Origin: Sternotherus odoratus
Lineage: Eukaryota; Chordata; Testudines; Kinosternidae
NCBI GenBank assembly: GCA_032164245.1
Contig: JAVMKO010000022.1
Location: 10,167,845 to 10,231,844, forward strand
Reading direction: 5' to 3'
Length of the DNA stretch: 64,000 nt
Shown here: one piece after another, positions 13,014 through 23,769 of the stretch
Position numbering within the stretch: the first letter of the stretch is position 1
Layout of the letters: the number at the start of each line of letters is the position of its first letter
The notes under the pieces: model-generated
What the model saw: the letters and a program-made list of their open reading frames with translations, nothing else
Databases searched by the model: none
What the model was told of the DNA's origin: nothing
Translations under genes and position numbers: made by a program

Positions 13014-13944
13014 CTCAGATCTGTCTGGACAACGGGTCCCCTCTGTCAGTGTCAATGCAAGCATCCTTTCTGCCTTTCAAAGAGGATGGAGGGTGGTAGC
13101 GCTGGCACAGTAGACTGTGTGGATGCACTCTCCGATGTGCCAGTCAGGAACCATCAGGCCTGAGAGCCCTGCAGAGACCAGCTGCCGAGTCTGAAGTCAG
13201 CTAAGGGCTATTTCTCTACCTCTTGTCCTGATGTTCTGGAGTCACCATGTCCTGGATCTTGCTGATCTGTCTGTGTAGGCATGTGCACCATTCTCACCAT
13301 CAGACTCACTCAGTGCCTTCTGGAAAATATACGAGGCTAATGAGAAATTATCAAGAAAAGCCTGGGTCCTAGATTATTGGGTCTCTACGGGAAGGTGTTC
13401 TAGGCTTAGGTGGTACCCTCCCCACTGTCACTCACCCCTAGGAGTGTATAATATTTATACTGTATGTACCCTGTGTAATGTAAGAGTCGGTGTTCTCACT
13501 AGCCAAAGAAATGTCTAACCCTTTTAACAGCCTACTAAGTTCTTGGTGTTAGTGGTATCTTGAATTCCCAAAGATTTGACATTGGTTCACCTGTCTCACA
13601 ATAATGTACATTATTATGTGCACTTCCTCTCTTCGACAGCAGGGGAGACCCCTTCACAATTGTGTTGCTCTTCACGTTACACCAAGGACAGCTTGTGTGA
13701 AGCAAATAGGCTCTTTCCCTCTTAAATGGAGATCCACCTACCAGCACTCAAATTAGAACTTCCTGGTTGATTTAATGGACAGGGGACCCTTGCCTCAGAC
13801 TTGGGAAGCCTAGGGTCAAGTCAGTGCTTTAACACTAATTATAGGACTGAAAGGGACCACAAGAGGTCTTTGTTATGATTTCACCTCATGTTAGCTAACT
13901 CAAGCTAAGAACACATCGTTTTTCCTAATGAAGCTAATGCCTTA

Positions 13945-14030
13945 GTCTCTCTGTGCCTCAGTTTCCCATCTGTAAAGTGGGCATAATAGCATTTACCCAA
14001 CTCACAAACTGGTGAAGGACACAGGGTCAG
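13945..14030 (+). repeat. MIR-type SINE core
   Basis: TCTGTGCCTCAGTTTCCCAT at 13950-13969, followed by CTGTAAAGTGGGCATAATAG, is the typical core. Confidence 0.55.
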
Positions 14031-15651
14031 GGATGCTGCTGTGAAGCTAAGGCAGTCTTGCGGACAATGCATCTACCGTAGCGTAAGGCTTTTCTCAGGA
14101 TTCTGTGCAGGGCCCAGTGATGTACGCTGCAAGGCTCGGAGAACGCTTCTGTGGGGATTTTATCCTGCTTCAGTCGAGGCTTCGGTGAAATTTTTAAATA
14201 ACCTCATGACATTTCCAGTGACATTCAACGTAATAAGAAATCATCCACCCAGGTGTGTTATGACCAGCAAAAAAAAAAACCCTATTGCTTGGGCATTAAC
14301 ACAGAGCAAACTTACACACCAGTGCCAAAAACCACAATGCTGGGGGAGCACAAGTTTGTGCTTTCAAGATCACCAATTTGCACACCTGGGGGAAATGCTC
14401 CCTGCATCCCATGGGGTAGGATGTGGGGGAGAGACAAAGGCCCGTCCCTTGTGGGCGTGGGAGTTGGGGGATTCTCCTGTTCTCCACGTTGTCCTGTGGG
14501 GTGGAAGGTTGAGGAACGGGGCTATGGGAGTGACACTTTGCAGAGTTCTCAGGACACAATTACGTTGAGGCAGATAGTGCCGGTGATCTGATATATCCGC
14601 CAAGGATTCAGGGGGAGCCTGGGGCTCCGTCAAGAGGCCAGCTTTGGGATTGAGAGGGTTGATGAGAACCTGAATTTCAGAGGGTTGTCTGTGGTGGAGT
14701 TGACAACATGCCATGAGGCAGTGGGGATGTCTCTGCCAAAAATACAGCCCAGCTTCTCACAGTAGCTCCAGACCAGGCCGGCTCTTTCAGGATATATGTA
14801 CATGGCAATTAATCACCCATAGCTGGCCCGGGTCAGCTCACTCAGGCTCATGGGGCTTGGGCTATGGGGCTGATTCATTGCTATGTAGACATTTAGGCTC
14901 AGGCTGGAGTCCAACTCTGGGATCCTCTGCCGTACCCTGAAACTGGATAGCCCCGCAGGCTGGGCTACGTGAGCCCGAGTTAGCTGACACCAGCTGCAGG
15001 TGTTTTACTGCGGGGTGGAGAGAGCTCTGCTTTGAACTGCATTCATATTGCTACAGAAAGGGTGACCCTTTGATCTCTCCGGCCACACCCTGCCCTAATA
15101 CATAACAGCTGCTCCGTAGGACAATGATTCCATACAACCAGTCCTTTTCCTAATAACTTCCATGAATCCCCCCCTCCCCCCATTCTTTCCGGCTACAATG
15201 AGCACTCCTACTAGCAATTCGTTAGGGGTTATTTAGGGTCACTGCAAGCATCCCAAAAAGCAGCGGTCATCTAGGTTGGGATTTTCAAAGGAATCTATGT
15301 AAATACAACCCCCTAAGGGAGTTTTGCATCCATTGCCTGCTGAATTTACTCCAGGGCTCCTTCAGAAATCCTAGCCCCGGTGCCCTGACTACTGCTGCTG
15401 TACTTGGGGGTTATTAGCAGCTGGGTGAGGATCTATTGGGTTTTCTTTCGTGAGGGGAGCGGAAGGAAATGTTTGAATAACTAATAATGATGTCCTGAAG
15501 TTTTAAAAATACCACGTGCATCGAGAGCTGGTGAAAGCGGATAGCCCCCGAGTTACAAAGGCCTCTTGCTTCTCCAGAGGCGAGTTGGCAGGGACTAATG
15601 TGGAATCTGGAAGCAGCTTGGACGGCCATGGCCCATCTGGTGGATAAATAA

Positions 15652-15815
15652 TCATATTTAAGCCTTTGTATAGGCCCATTTTATCCTCAGATCTCAAAGC
15701 GCTTTACAAAGTTGGGTCAGGAGCTTTAGCTTCATAACACAGATGGGGAAACTGGCACCGAGACACGAAGCGAAGTTGAGCGACTAGCTGTGGCAGAACC
15801 GGGAGCAGAGCCCCC
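15652..15815 (-). repeat. MIR-type SINE
   Basis: TCTCAAAGCGCTTTACAAAG (15693-15712), then CACAGATGGGGAAACTGGCA and TGTGGCAGAACCGGGAGCAG, in reversed orientation. Confidence 0.6.
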
Positions 15816-15841
15816 TAGGCAGGAAGGGTGGGGCCGTAGAT

Positions 15842-16190
15842 AGCATGCGACTCTGGAGGGCTCCAGTCCAATTCCTTTGGCTGTGTGAATCTGGACAAGT
15901 GCCTTCGGGCTTGTCTACATGAGAGTTATTCCACTTTGCAAGCGGATTAAGCTCTTTTGGAGTAAGAGCATGCACATGTGGAGTTAATCAAGAAGAGTGA
16001 ATCCACTTTAAATTAACAGTTTACCTTTTCCAGATTAACGTTCATGAGGAGACAAGCTCTAAAAGTCTCTGGGCCTCAGGTCCCCCCTCTGTAAAATGGG
16101 AACAGTAGCACTGCCCTACTGCAAAGGCATGTGATAAATATTTAAGATGGTACAATGCCCAGATATTACAGTAATGGGGATCATAAAAGG
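15842..16190 (+). repeat. MIR-type SINE split by a MITE
   Basis: The head and core start at 15842-15905 (GCATGCGACTCTGGAGGGCT, then GGACAAGTGCC). They resume at 16059 with TCTCTGGGCCTCAGGTCCCC and CTCTGTAAAATGGGAACAGT. The interruption is the MITE at 15906-16058. Confidence 0.55.
15906..16058. mobile_element. MITE inserted in a SINE
   Basis: The left end GGGCTTGTCTACATGAGA and right end TTCATGAGGAGACAAGCTC (rc GAGCTTGTCTCCTCATGAA) are imperfect inverted repeats. It splits a plus-strand MIR-type SINE between GGACAAGTGCC (left) and TCTCTGGGCCTCAG (right). Superfamily is not assigned. The target duplication is unclear. Confidence 0.55.
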
Positions 16191-16725
16191 CTGGATAGAA
16201 ACCCAGGACTCCCAAGTCCTAGTCTATGTGCTGTATGTCTTAGATACTGTGGGGAAGGGTGCTATAGAAATATCTAAGCAAGAAACTATGTTGCTTCCCA
16301 GGTGGCTTGGCAGAGGACTCCAGCTAGCAAGACTGACAACCTGGCACATTTCAGTAGCAGGTGAAAACAAATCCTTAGTGTGACATTAGGTTTTTGGTAT
16401 GTAGTTTATGTACCTTGGATGCTGCTTCATTAGAATAAATATTTCTGTGACACATTCCTATTTAATAGTAGAATAATAAAATATCAAGCCTTGCTGTTGA
16501 CCCAGAGCCAAGGGACGCAGCCTGTGGGCCATTCTGCCATCTCTCCCCCCACCGTGAAAATGTTAAAGATGCTTTGTTTCTAAGCCGTTCATCCTCAGCA
16601 TCTCCCCCCACCCAAAGCCTGATTACTATTATTATTTTCAAAGAGGCCTCATCGTCTCTGTTTGATGAGAAATGCAGGCGACCTAGCAAAAGTCTGTTCC
16701 AAACAACACCCACGATTCCACTAAC

Positions 16726-16845
16726 TTGTTAAACAGAGAGAGGCTGGAAACTGCCAAAGCCTCTACAAGGAAAGAGAGGAGAGTGAGAGAGGAGAGAGAA
16801 AAAAGCAGGTTATTTATAAAGTCAGGCAGTGGTAGGGCATCTTCA
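16726..16845 (+). promoter_or_regulatory. FMOD: Candidate FMOD core promoter
   Basis: A TATA-like box TATTTATAAA lies at 16811-16820, just after a purine-rich GA tract at 16765-16805. A start site about 25-35 bp downstream (near 16845) would give a leader of about 200 bases ending at a strong splice donor at 17047. The position, about 2.3 kb upstream of the coding exon, suits the three-exon vertebrate FMOD layout in which exon 1 is non-coding. The box and donor are seen in the sequence; the assignment to FMOD is inference, and no transcript data are available. Confidence 0.4.
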
Positions 16846-17046
16846 CTCGAGTCTGCGAACTGTCTGCCGCTGGGAGGTCACTCCAAAAGAAAAACCCTGC
16901 AGCGCCCATGACCTGCAAGCACAATATTTGATCAGGACTGCGGGGCGGGCACCATCCCTGGCATATTGAGACACACACATGCTCTTTAATACACAGGAGA
17001 TCGGGCAGACGAACACTGAGGCTTTGGAAAAGGGACTCTGAGTCTG
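16845..17046 (+). other. FMOD: Candidate FMOD non-coding exon 1 (5'UTR)
   Basis: The segment starts about 25 bp after a TATA-like box and ends at 17046, followed by a near-ideal donor, CTG|GTAAGT, at 17047. It has no long open frame, as expected for the untranslated first exon of FMOD. It does contain two short upstream ORFs: ATG 16908 to TGA 16931 (7 residues) and ATG 16979 to TGA 17041 (20 residues). The 5' end is a guess from the TATA position. It would splice to the acceptor at 19380-19381. Confidence 0.4.
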
Positions 17047-17639
17047 GTAAGTTGATTTCTGTATTTATTATGGGTTGCACTGCCTTTTTTTTTATTATTT
17101 GTTTGCATACCTGCACCGCAGAGGGAATGCAACCCCCCTCGCCATGCCAATGGCACAATGCTGACACAGGGAGCCATGTGAATCACACGCCAACAACATG
17201 GATGGTGCAGGTCTGAGCCTCAACCGCTGCTTTAGTTACTACTAGGGGAATTTTGCCCTTTTTTTCGTTGGTGACTTGTTAAATTCCTGGCAGGGAGGAG
17301 TGAGACAAGCTAGACAGACAGATTCACACCAGACTCTAGGCTCCAGACCCCCAACCACCATCTCCTCTACCTAGCACAACGTCTACCTGCCTCTGCACTG
17401 GGTTCTAGATGAAGGATATTACCTGATTAACAGGGTGAGAAGGTGGCAATGATGGGGATGGATGAAGCTCATGCTGTCCAACTCTGGTTGTTCCAGCAAG
17501 GTGCCCTACACAACACAATCCCAATTAGACTAGCAGCCAGTGGAACTGGGACCAGCTTATTCATTGCTGACAGATGAAGAAGTTAAACTTGTTTTATCCT
17601 ATACATGAAAGGAATACAGACCCCACTGTAGAAATGAGG

Positions 17640-17965
17640 TTGGACAGTGGAAAGCTGGATAGGAAGGGGGCTGTAGGTTGAGAGACAAACCCCGAAGAGT
17701 TGGCATTGGACAGAGGGAAACTGTGCTGTGTATGCAAGAGAGACTCTTTAGGAAGGGGTAGATTGGGGGAAAGACCGCCCCAGAATGGTGTGTACTTGCA
17801 GGAAAGTACCCCTAGGAACAATACTGTGTGGTGGAGACTCCCCCTCGGGGACAGTGCCACATAGTGGGAGACACCTAAGAACTGGGGGAAGACCCCCCTA
17901 GGAATGGTGTCAAATGGGGGAACAGACCCCCGAGGAATGGTGCTGTACAGTGGGAAAGATGACCT
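17640..17965. repeat. Degenerate minisatellite, about 33 bp period
   Basis: A motif like GGAATGGTG recurs at 17782, 17815 (diverged), 17847 (diverged), 17901 and 17934. The spacings are mostly 32-33 bp, with one of 54. Each is preceded by a G-run then a C-run (GGGGGAA...GACCCCC). Units are diverged, so this is an old tandem array in the presumed FMOD intron 1. The left boundary is uncertain. Confidence 0.5.
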
Positions 17966-18595
17966 TTAGTGGGAGGGGAGGAAGCCCATTTCCCGGGAAG
18001 CAGGAGTAGTATTTTGCCAGTCAAACTACCCCTGGAATGGGAGGAGGAGGAGAGCTGCTCTCTGAAGCAGCCTGCATGTCAAGCTCCTGCTCCGCACACA
18101 GACTCAGGGACGCACCACGTTTCACGGGCCCCATCGGCTGCAGGAGCTCCTGTGCGGTTGGAAAATGGAAGAAACCCAAGAGCCCAACACCCCACGGAGT
18201 GTTTCAATCCCTCTTTTCTTCCCAGACGAGCAGCCTGCCAGCCAGCAGTGTGCCTCGGTGGCGATGCACAGTCTGGCTCAGAGCAGGACTGTACCCTCTT
18301 TGTCTGAAGTGCTGGGATCCCTCACTAGAGCCGGAGCTATAAATATCCCTCTCCCCCCATTCCTGCAGCTCTGGTCAGTATGTCTGTCTGAGCCAGGTTA
18401 TGGATGCTGCCCGGCCTGCTACAAGTAACCCAGAAGCCTCCTGTGATAATTAGTCTGGGGACGCCCTCACCAAAAGCCCAGTTTGGACAGGTTGTCTGCA
18501 CTGCAGGGGCAGCAAATCCAGAGCAGAATGCACAGTGAGCACCAATTTCACAGCTTTGCATGGGCCTGGGTATGCCTGTAAAGGGACCTCTGATC

Positions 18596-18850
18596 TTCCA
18601 CTCTTATTTGGATTATAGTAGCACCAGTCAAGAGCACGGCCCCATGATGCTAGGGGCTGTACATACAGGCGGTGACGGTCCTTGTCCCACAAAGCTTGCA
18701 GTCTAAATAAACCAGACAGAGAAAGACTAGGAAGTGTGATTGCTATCCCCATTTCCAGATAGGAAACTGAGGCCCAGAGAGAGATAAGATGGCGCAGGAA
18801 GAGTGGAGCAGAGATGGGAGTTGAAGTCTGGTCTCCTACAGTTCTGGACA
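18596..18850 (-). repeat. MIR-type tRNA-derived SINE
   Basis: Read on the minus strand, this has a tRNA-like head (rc of the GAGTTGAAGTCTGGTCTCC segment near 18817-18835), a core whose + strand reads GAAACTGAGGCCCAGAGAG (18764-18782), and a tail with AGCATCATGGGGCC. It is one of the most complete copies in the window. It sits about 500 bp upstream of FMOD exon 2. Confidence 0.65.
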
Positions 18851-19004
18851 AGGCTGTAAGCACAAGGGCAGCCTTCTCCCTCTGCAGGGCAAACCTTAAC
18901 AGTAAGTTGGTCTCACACGATGCTCAGAGTAGTGGGAACCCTCTGGGAGCAGCCCACACTCCATCCTGCCAGTCACCCCATGACAATGAGGCCAGGCTGT
19001 TGAA

Positions 19005-19240
19005 TGTTGATCAAGCGCTTTGTAGGATGTACTGAAAGATTCCTCAGTCTGCAGGGTCATTCTCCCCTCCCCTCTGTCTCTCCTCCATCCTGTGTACTTC
19101 TTGTCAGTATATACTGGGAGCAGGAACTCTTACAATGTACAGCTCCTAGCACAATGGGGCTCCAATCTCAGCTGTACCATCTACAGACACTACTTTAATA
19201 ATACAATAATAATAATAATAAATAATAATAAATAAGTTAT
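19005..19240 (+). repeat. SINE tail with (AAT)n microsatellite
   Basis: The L2-like SINE tail motif CAGCTCCTAGCACAATGGGG lies at 19140-19159. It is followed by a terminal AAT-type repeat at about 19196-19235. The 5' part is poorly preserved. It ends about 140 bp before the FMOD exon 2 acceptor. Confidence 0.6.
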
Positions 19241-19401
19241 CAAAATGTCACCCAGGTCTTCTGGTTCCCTCTCCAATGCTCTAGGCCCCATGCCTCTCCA
19301 TGATAAACTCCCTCCTGCTTTCCATTTCTAGTTACTTGTGCCTGACCTAAAGTTGCTCATATTTTTTCCCCTTCCATATAGGTTCCATGGGGTTCTCCAC
19401 A

Positions 19402-20371
19402 ATGCACTGGGCTTCTGTCCTGATAGTAGCTGGGCTGTGTGGGGTCTCCCTGGGCCAGTATGAAGACGAAGAAGATATGTATTGGTTGCATCAGTACCTC
19501 CGCAGCCAGGTGTCCTATAACTACGTGCCGTACTACGAGGATGAGGTCCCCCCTTACTCCTATGGCCTGCCTGGGTCCTCCATTGCGGAGCTCAATTCCG
19601 AGCCCATTTCCCGGGAGTGCCCCCAGGAGTGCGACTGCCCCCCCAACTTCTCCACAGCGTTGTACTGCGACAGCCGCAACCTGAGGTACCTTCCCTTTGT
19701 GCCTTCCAGGATGAAGTACGTCTACTTCCAGAACAACCAGATTACCACTGTCCAAGAGGGGGCTTTCGACAACGCCACGACGCTGGAATGGATTGCGCTG
19801 CACGGCAACCAGATAACCAATGAGAAGATGGGCAAGAGGGTCTTTGCCAAGCTCAAGAACCTGGAGAGGCTGTATATGGATAACAACAACCTGACCAAGA
19901 TGCTCAGCCCCCTGCCCAGGTCCCTGAGAGAACTCCACCTGGCTTACAATCAGATCTCCAGGATCCCATCCAATGCTCTGGAGGGTCTGGAGAACCTCAC
20001 GGCCCTGTATCTCAGCCACAACCAGATCCATGATATAGGAGCCTCTTTCAAAGGGTTAAAGTCCTTGATCCTTGTTGACCTGAGCTACAATCACCTCAGG
20101 AAGCTCCCCGATGGCCTCCCCATCTCTCTGGAGCAGCTCTACCTAGAGCACAACTACATCTACACCATCCCTGATGAGTATTTCAAGGTGTCCCCCAAGC
20201 TGCTCTATATCAGGCTGGCTCACAACAGCCTGACCAATGACGGGCTCTCCTCCAACACCTTCAACGCCAGCAGCATCCTAGAGCTGGACCTGTCTTATAA
20301 CAGGCTCCAGAAGATCCCCCGGGTTAGCACCAACCTCGAGAACCTCTACCTCCAAGGGAACCAAATCAATG
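19402..20371 (+). CDS. FMOD: Fibromodulin, coding exon 2 (most of the protein)
   Basis: Fibromodulin is a secreted class II small leucine-rich proteoglycan that binds collagen fibrils and regulates their assembly. Counting from ATG 19402, which matches the mammalian start, this exon encodes residues 1-323 plus the first base of codon 324. Residues 1-18 form a signal peptide (core VLIVAGL). Residues 19-55 are acidic and hold nine tyrosines, the expected tyrosine-sulfation region. Cysteines 73, 77, 79 and 89 form the N-terminal LRR cap (C-x3-C-x-C-x9-C), and leucine-rich repeats such as LRELHLAYNQISRIPSNAL fill the rest. An in-frame ATG at 19387 would add five residues but has T at -3, while 19402 has A at -3. 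The exon probably begins at 19382 after an ATATAG acceptor and ends at 20371, before GTGAGC. Sequons include N82-F-S, absent in human. The match to FMOD is unambiguous. Confidence 0.97.
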
Positions 20372-20465
20372 GTGAGCAGCGTCCCAACATCAACCTCTTG
20401 ATGCTAGGGGGTCCCATTGTCAGATGGTAGGGAGAGGGGGGAGCCAGGTTCTGGCATTGTTTGTG

Positions 20466-20640
20466 GGAAGCAGCCTGGTCTAATGGCCTGAGCAGAGGGA
20501 CTGGGACTCAGAAAACCTAAATTCCATTGCTGTCTCTACCCATGATTTCTTAGGCGGCCTTAGGACAGTCACTTCCCTGCGCTGTGTTTCAGTTTGCCCC
20601 ATCTACATGGTACTTTTGTAAAGTGCTTTGAAAGGCTGGG
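20466..20640 (+). repeat. MIR-type SINE in FMOD intron 2
   Basis: The tRNA-like head AGCAGCCTGGTCTAATGGCC is at 20469-20488. It is followed by a B-box-like stretch, then TGTGTTTCAGTTTGCCCCATC, matching the CTCAGTTTCCCCATCTG core. It lies less than 100 bp after the exon 2 donor. Confidence 0.65.
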
Positions 20641-20887
20641 GTGCCCGGTGCTCTGGTGCCAGGTGTTATCCTCAGTGGAAGTCTTTCTCAGGTCTGTGAG
20701 ATCAGCTTTTAAAATCCTGCAGGCTGAGGTAAAACTCCACCGAGAATTTAAAGGTGAGGAAACAACCAGATTGAGAGACGTTCGTGATTACAAAGTACCA
20801 GCTGAGTTAAATGGTCAGAGGTCAGATGTCATCTTGAGCAGAAGTGATGTGACTGCACTGAGGATGGCGGATGCCACTGAGAGAAGA

Positions 20888-21010
20888 TAGGATGACCAGA
20901 GAGCAAATATGAAAAATCGGGATGAGGGTGGGGGGTAATAGGAGCCTATATAAGAGAAGCCCCCCCAAATCAGGACTGTCCCTGTAAAATCAGGACATCT
21001 GGTCACCCTA
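20888..21010 (+). mobile_element. hAT-type MITE (TAGGGTGACC family), copy 2
   Basis: Non-autonomous DNA element with terminal inverted repeats TAGGATGACC and GGTCACCCTA. It is flanked by a perfect 8-bp target-site duplication, AGAGAAGA, at 20880-20887 and 21011-21018. An 8-bp duplication points to hAT transposases. It is 123 bp long with no coding capacity, and lies in FMOD intron 2. Confidence 0.88.
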
Positions 21011-22223
21011 AGAGAAGAGGACATGAGAAAGCATAGTGTATAAGGATAGGATAGTAGCCCTTTAAATGTTTTGAGAACCTCGTCGTGGCGCTCACTGTGT
21101 CCTCTATATTAGCCAGTGAGAGCAGCAGCATGTAGGAGGCTAGGCCTGGCGTGTTTGTGTACATCGAGTAAACACAGTTATTTGGGACCCAGCTGTGCGC
21201 CCATGTGGTTCCGTTATATGAATTTTTGTTGTGTAAAGAGCAAAAAAAGCACAACAGAAAAGGTGTGAAAAGAACAGAAAGAAACTCGTCTTTCGCCTGC
21301 CATGCAAAGGATAATATTCTGCTCTCCCTCATGCTGGTGCACAGCTGAATAATTCTAGAGACGTACATTTGGGTCCCTGCACCAGGATGTAAACCGTGGT
21401 GCACGTGACACACCAGATTCCGTTCTCACGTATGTGGGTGTAAATGGGTGGGAGCAGAGTTGAATCCAGTTGACACAGGTTTGATCAGGAAGGAGGGGTA
21501 AGTGGCAAATGGTGTAACTTACGCCACGCTCAGTGGGCGTGCAAGTCTATGGGGCCCAGATTCAGACCTGAATAGTGAGCACAACTCCTCTTAAACCATA
21601 GTGGGGGTTCTGTTCGCTTACACCAGACCTGAAGCTAACTCTGGGAATATGGTGTAGGTGCACCTTCCCATTTATGTGCTCGGGCAAAGGCTGCCTTCTG
21701 AATGCCAGATCAGTGCAAGGTTTGCTAGTTTGCCACTTACTTGCACCTTGTATACTCTGTCATTTACACCAAGACTGATTTGACCCGTGGGAGTTGCACC
21801 AGCTCACTCCAGCTTGCATTTGGCCCATGAAGTGCACTTGTATCTAGGCATTTGGGCTTCCGCCTAACTTAATCCTGTATCCACTCCTGGGCTGGAGCAC
21901 TGACAGCTAGACATTACCGGCTCGGAAGCCAAAAATAGTGATGCTCCCCTCCCTGTGCATCTCCTCCATCCTGCTGCTCCCAGCATGAATCACCAATATA
22001 GCCAATGCCTGGCCTTTCCGGCAGCCTCCTCGGCACAGAAACTACATCCAGCTGCATTGGCCAAGAAACTCCAGTGTGGATTTAGCTGGGGTGTCCTGGG
22101 TGACAGTGACACTAAAGCCTGACCAAATGTCTGATGGTGGGTCTCCATCAGGGTAGGATGCCCCCTACTCAATGCTGAGCTTCTGTCTGCTTCCTCTTTG
22201 CCGGTGCATAATACAGTCGAAGG

Positions 22224-22555
22224 GAGGGGTGCTCAACCTTTTCCATTCTGAGGCCCCCTCAACATGCTATAAAAATTCCATGGCCCGTCTGTGCCACAAC
22301 AATGGTTCGTCTGCATATCTAGATGCCAGGGCCAGCGTTGGGGGGGGGTAGCAAGCCGTGCAATTGCCTGGGGCCCCACACCATAGAGGCTCTATGAAGA
22401 TAAGTTCCTCAGGCTTTAGCTTCAGCCCCAGGCAGCAGGGCTCCGGCTTTCTGCCCTGGGCCCCCGGAAGCCTAATGCCAGCCCTGCTTGGCGGACCCCC
22501 TGAAACCTGCTTGTGGCCCTCATAGGGGCTATGGAGTTTCCAGACACCTTTGCAA
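22224..22555. mobile_element. hAT-like non-autonomous element, composite
   Basis: It begins GGGGTGCTCAACCTTTTCC, resembling hAT ends of the CAGnGGTTCTCAACC type. Its right part (GGCGGACCCCCTGAAACCTG at about 22490-22509) looks like the inner side of the other end. In between is a GC-rich segment around a G-run (22338-22347), probably a nested repeat. No clear target duplication was found. Family recognition is from general pattern. Confidence 0.45.
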
Positions 22556-22625
22556 TGTAGCATACACACAGCTGAATGTGAATCACCAGAGCCAAGGAAC
22601 TAGTCTGGTTCACTGGGACAGTAGG

Positions 22626-22748
22626 TAGGGTGACCAGACAGCAAGTGTGAAAAATCGGGACAGGAGTGGGAGCTACTAGGAGCCTATATAAGAAAAAGAC
22701 CCAAATATCAGGACTGTCCCTATAAAATTGGGAGCTCTGGTCACCCTA
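22626..22748 (+). mobile_element. hAT-type MITE (TAGGGTGACC family), copy 3
   Basis: Terminal inverted repeats are perfect: TAGGGTGACC at 22626 and GGTCACCCTA ending at 22748. The 8-bp duplication ACAGTAGG at 22618-22625 is repeated exactly at 22749-22756. It keeps the internal block AGGAGCCTATATAAG. It lies in FMOD intron 2, 1.6 kb from copy 2 and in the same orientation. Confidence 0.9.
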
Positions 22749-23654
22749 ACAGTAGGGTACCATGTTGCAAGAGACACCCGGTACCGTGTGAAGTCTCATT
22801 CGGAGGACTCCCTCGTGCACACTGTCTGGGACTTTTATGGCCGTTACACCACTTGTCACTAGCCGCGGCAGAACTCCTGTCTGTAAGGGCAGCATCTCCT
22901 GGTTGGAAAGTCGTTGTGCCCCACCTCTTCTTTTCCGTTCCTAAGGCCACTTATTGGTCCCCAGAAACCAGCTGCCATCAATGGAAGCTCTGCAGGCCCA
23001 CACTGGAGAGGGAATGCAACCCTAAACAGTAGCTTGCGTGCTGGCTACTTGGTTAATAACATCTCCAGATATTCCCAGCACACATGCAACGTGGGCTCCA
23101 GTAACCAGTACACAAAGGTTACTGGGTTCCAGATGACTCTTCGTTCAGAGGGATCCCAGGAAGACACATAGAAAGAAGAAAGATGCTTGGTTTAGTCTGT
23201 TCCCTTCTGTCTGCCTCTCTATCCCTCCTTACTGGGATCCACTAAATTTCTGCCATCAGCATCTCTTTAAAATTTCTCCAATTTGGCACCATCAGGGATT
23301 TCATCTTTGGACCCATTTATGCTAAAACTTTGGATCACCGAAACCAGATTTGATGTAATGGGCAGATTCTTTCACATCGGAAAGTCTCATGTCAGTGTCT
23401 AGATTTCTCTCCAAGACATCCAAGTCACAGGAGCAATGTTCCTGTTCAAAATTTGGTTCCCCCCTCAAAGGCAATGGAAAAATCTTGTTTGAGATTCTGT
23501 GTGTGCTATTTTGGGGGGTTCAGGAACCTTTCACCTGACAGTCACCACTTCGAATCCAGCCTCGGTCCATTGCTGACAAGTCATGAATGTTATTTTCTGA
23601 AGGATGTTCAGTACCCTGAAGGGCTTTCATCTTATTATGCATTATTGTCTTGCT

Positions 23655-23768
23655 TGTAGACCCAACCGAGATTGAGATCTGCATGCAAGCTCTTTGGGGC
23701 AGGGCTGTCTCTTGCTAGGAGTCTTTGCAGCCCCTAGTACAATAGGGTCCCAAAGGCACTTACGTGCC
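23655..23768 (+). repeat. SINE tail (L2-like) fragment
   Basis: AGCTCTTTGGGGCAGGGCTG at 23690-23709, followed by CCCCTAGTACAATAGGGTCC, is the typical 3' part of the MIR-type SINEs in this window. It is followed directly by a MITE-like block at 23770. Confidence 0.6.
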
Positions 23769-23769
23769 T

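Larger units (their letters stand above)
12274..15650. other. Gene-free upstream region
   Basis: Apart from the GA microsatellite and a SINE core at 13945, nothing is recognised. A 175-residue + frame at 14041-14568 shows no domain. Confidence 0.55.
17047..19381 (+). other. FMOD: FMOD intron 1 (inferred)
   Basis: This is bounded by GTAAGT at 17047 and a pyrimidine-rich tract ending ATATAG at 19376-19381. It contains a degenerate minisatellite of about 33-bp period (17640-17965), a minus-oriented MIR-type SINE (18596-18850) and a plus-oriented SINE tail ending in an AAT microsatellite (19005-19240). No coding exon is seen inside it. Confidence 0.4.

Noticed and set aside
1..16800. Search for PRELP, the expected neighbour beyond FMOD
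   Set aside because: No leucine-rich-repeat exon of the required size is open on either strand, so it should lie outside the window.
19357..20031. 224-residue minus-strand frame antisense to FMOD exon 2
   Set aside because: It is a shadow of the leucine-rich repeat codons of FMOD; no independent evidence.
20888..21010. TATATAAG block in the MITE as a real promoter
   Set aside because: It is present in every copy as part of the element, and no gene follows any copy at a promoter-like distance.
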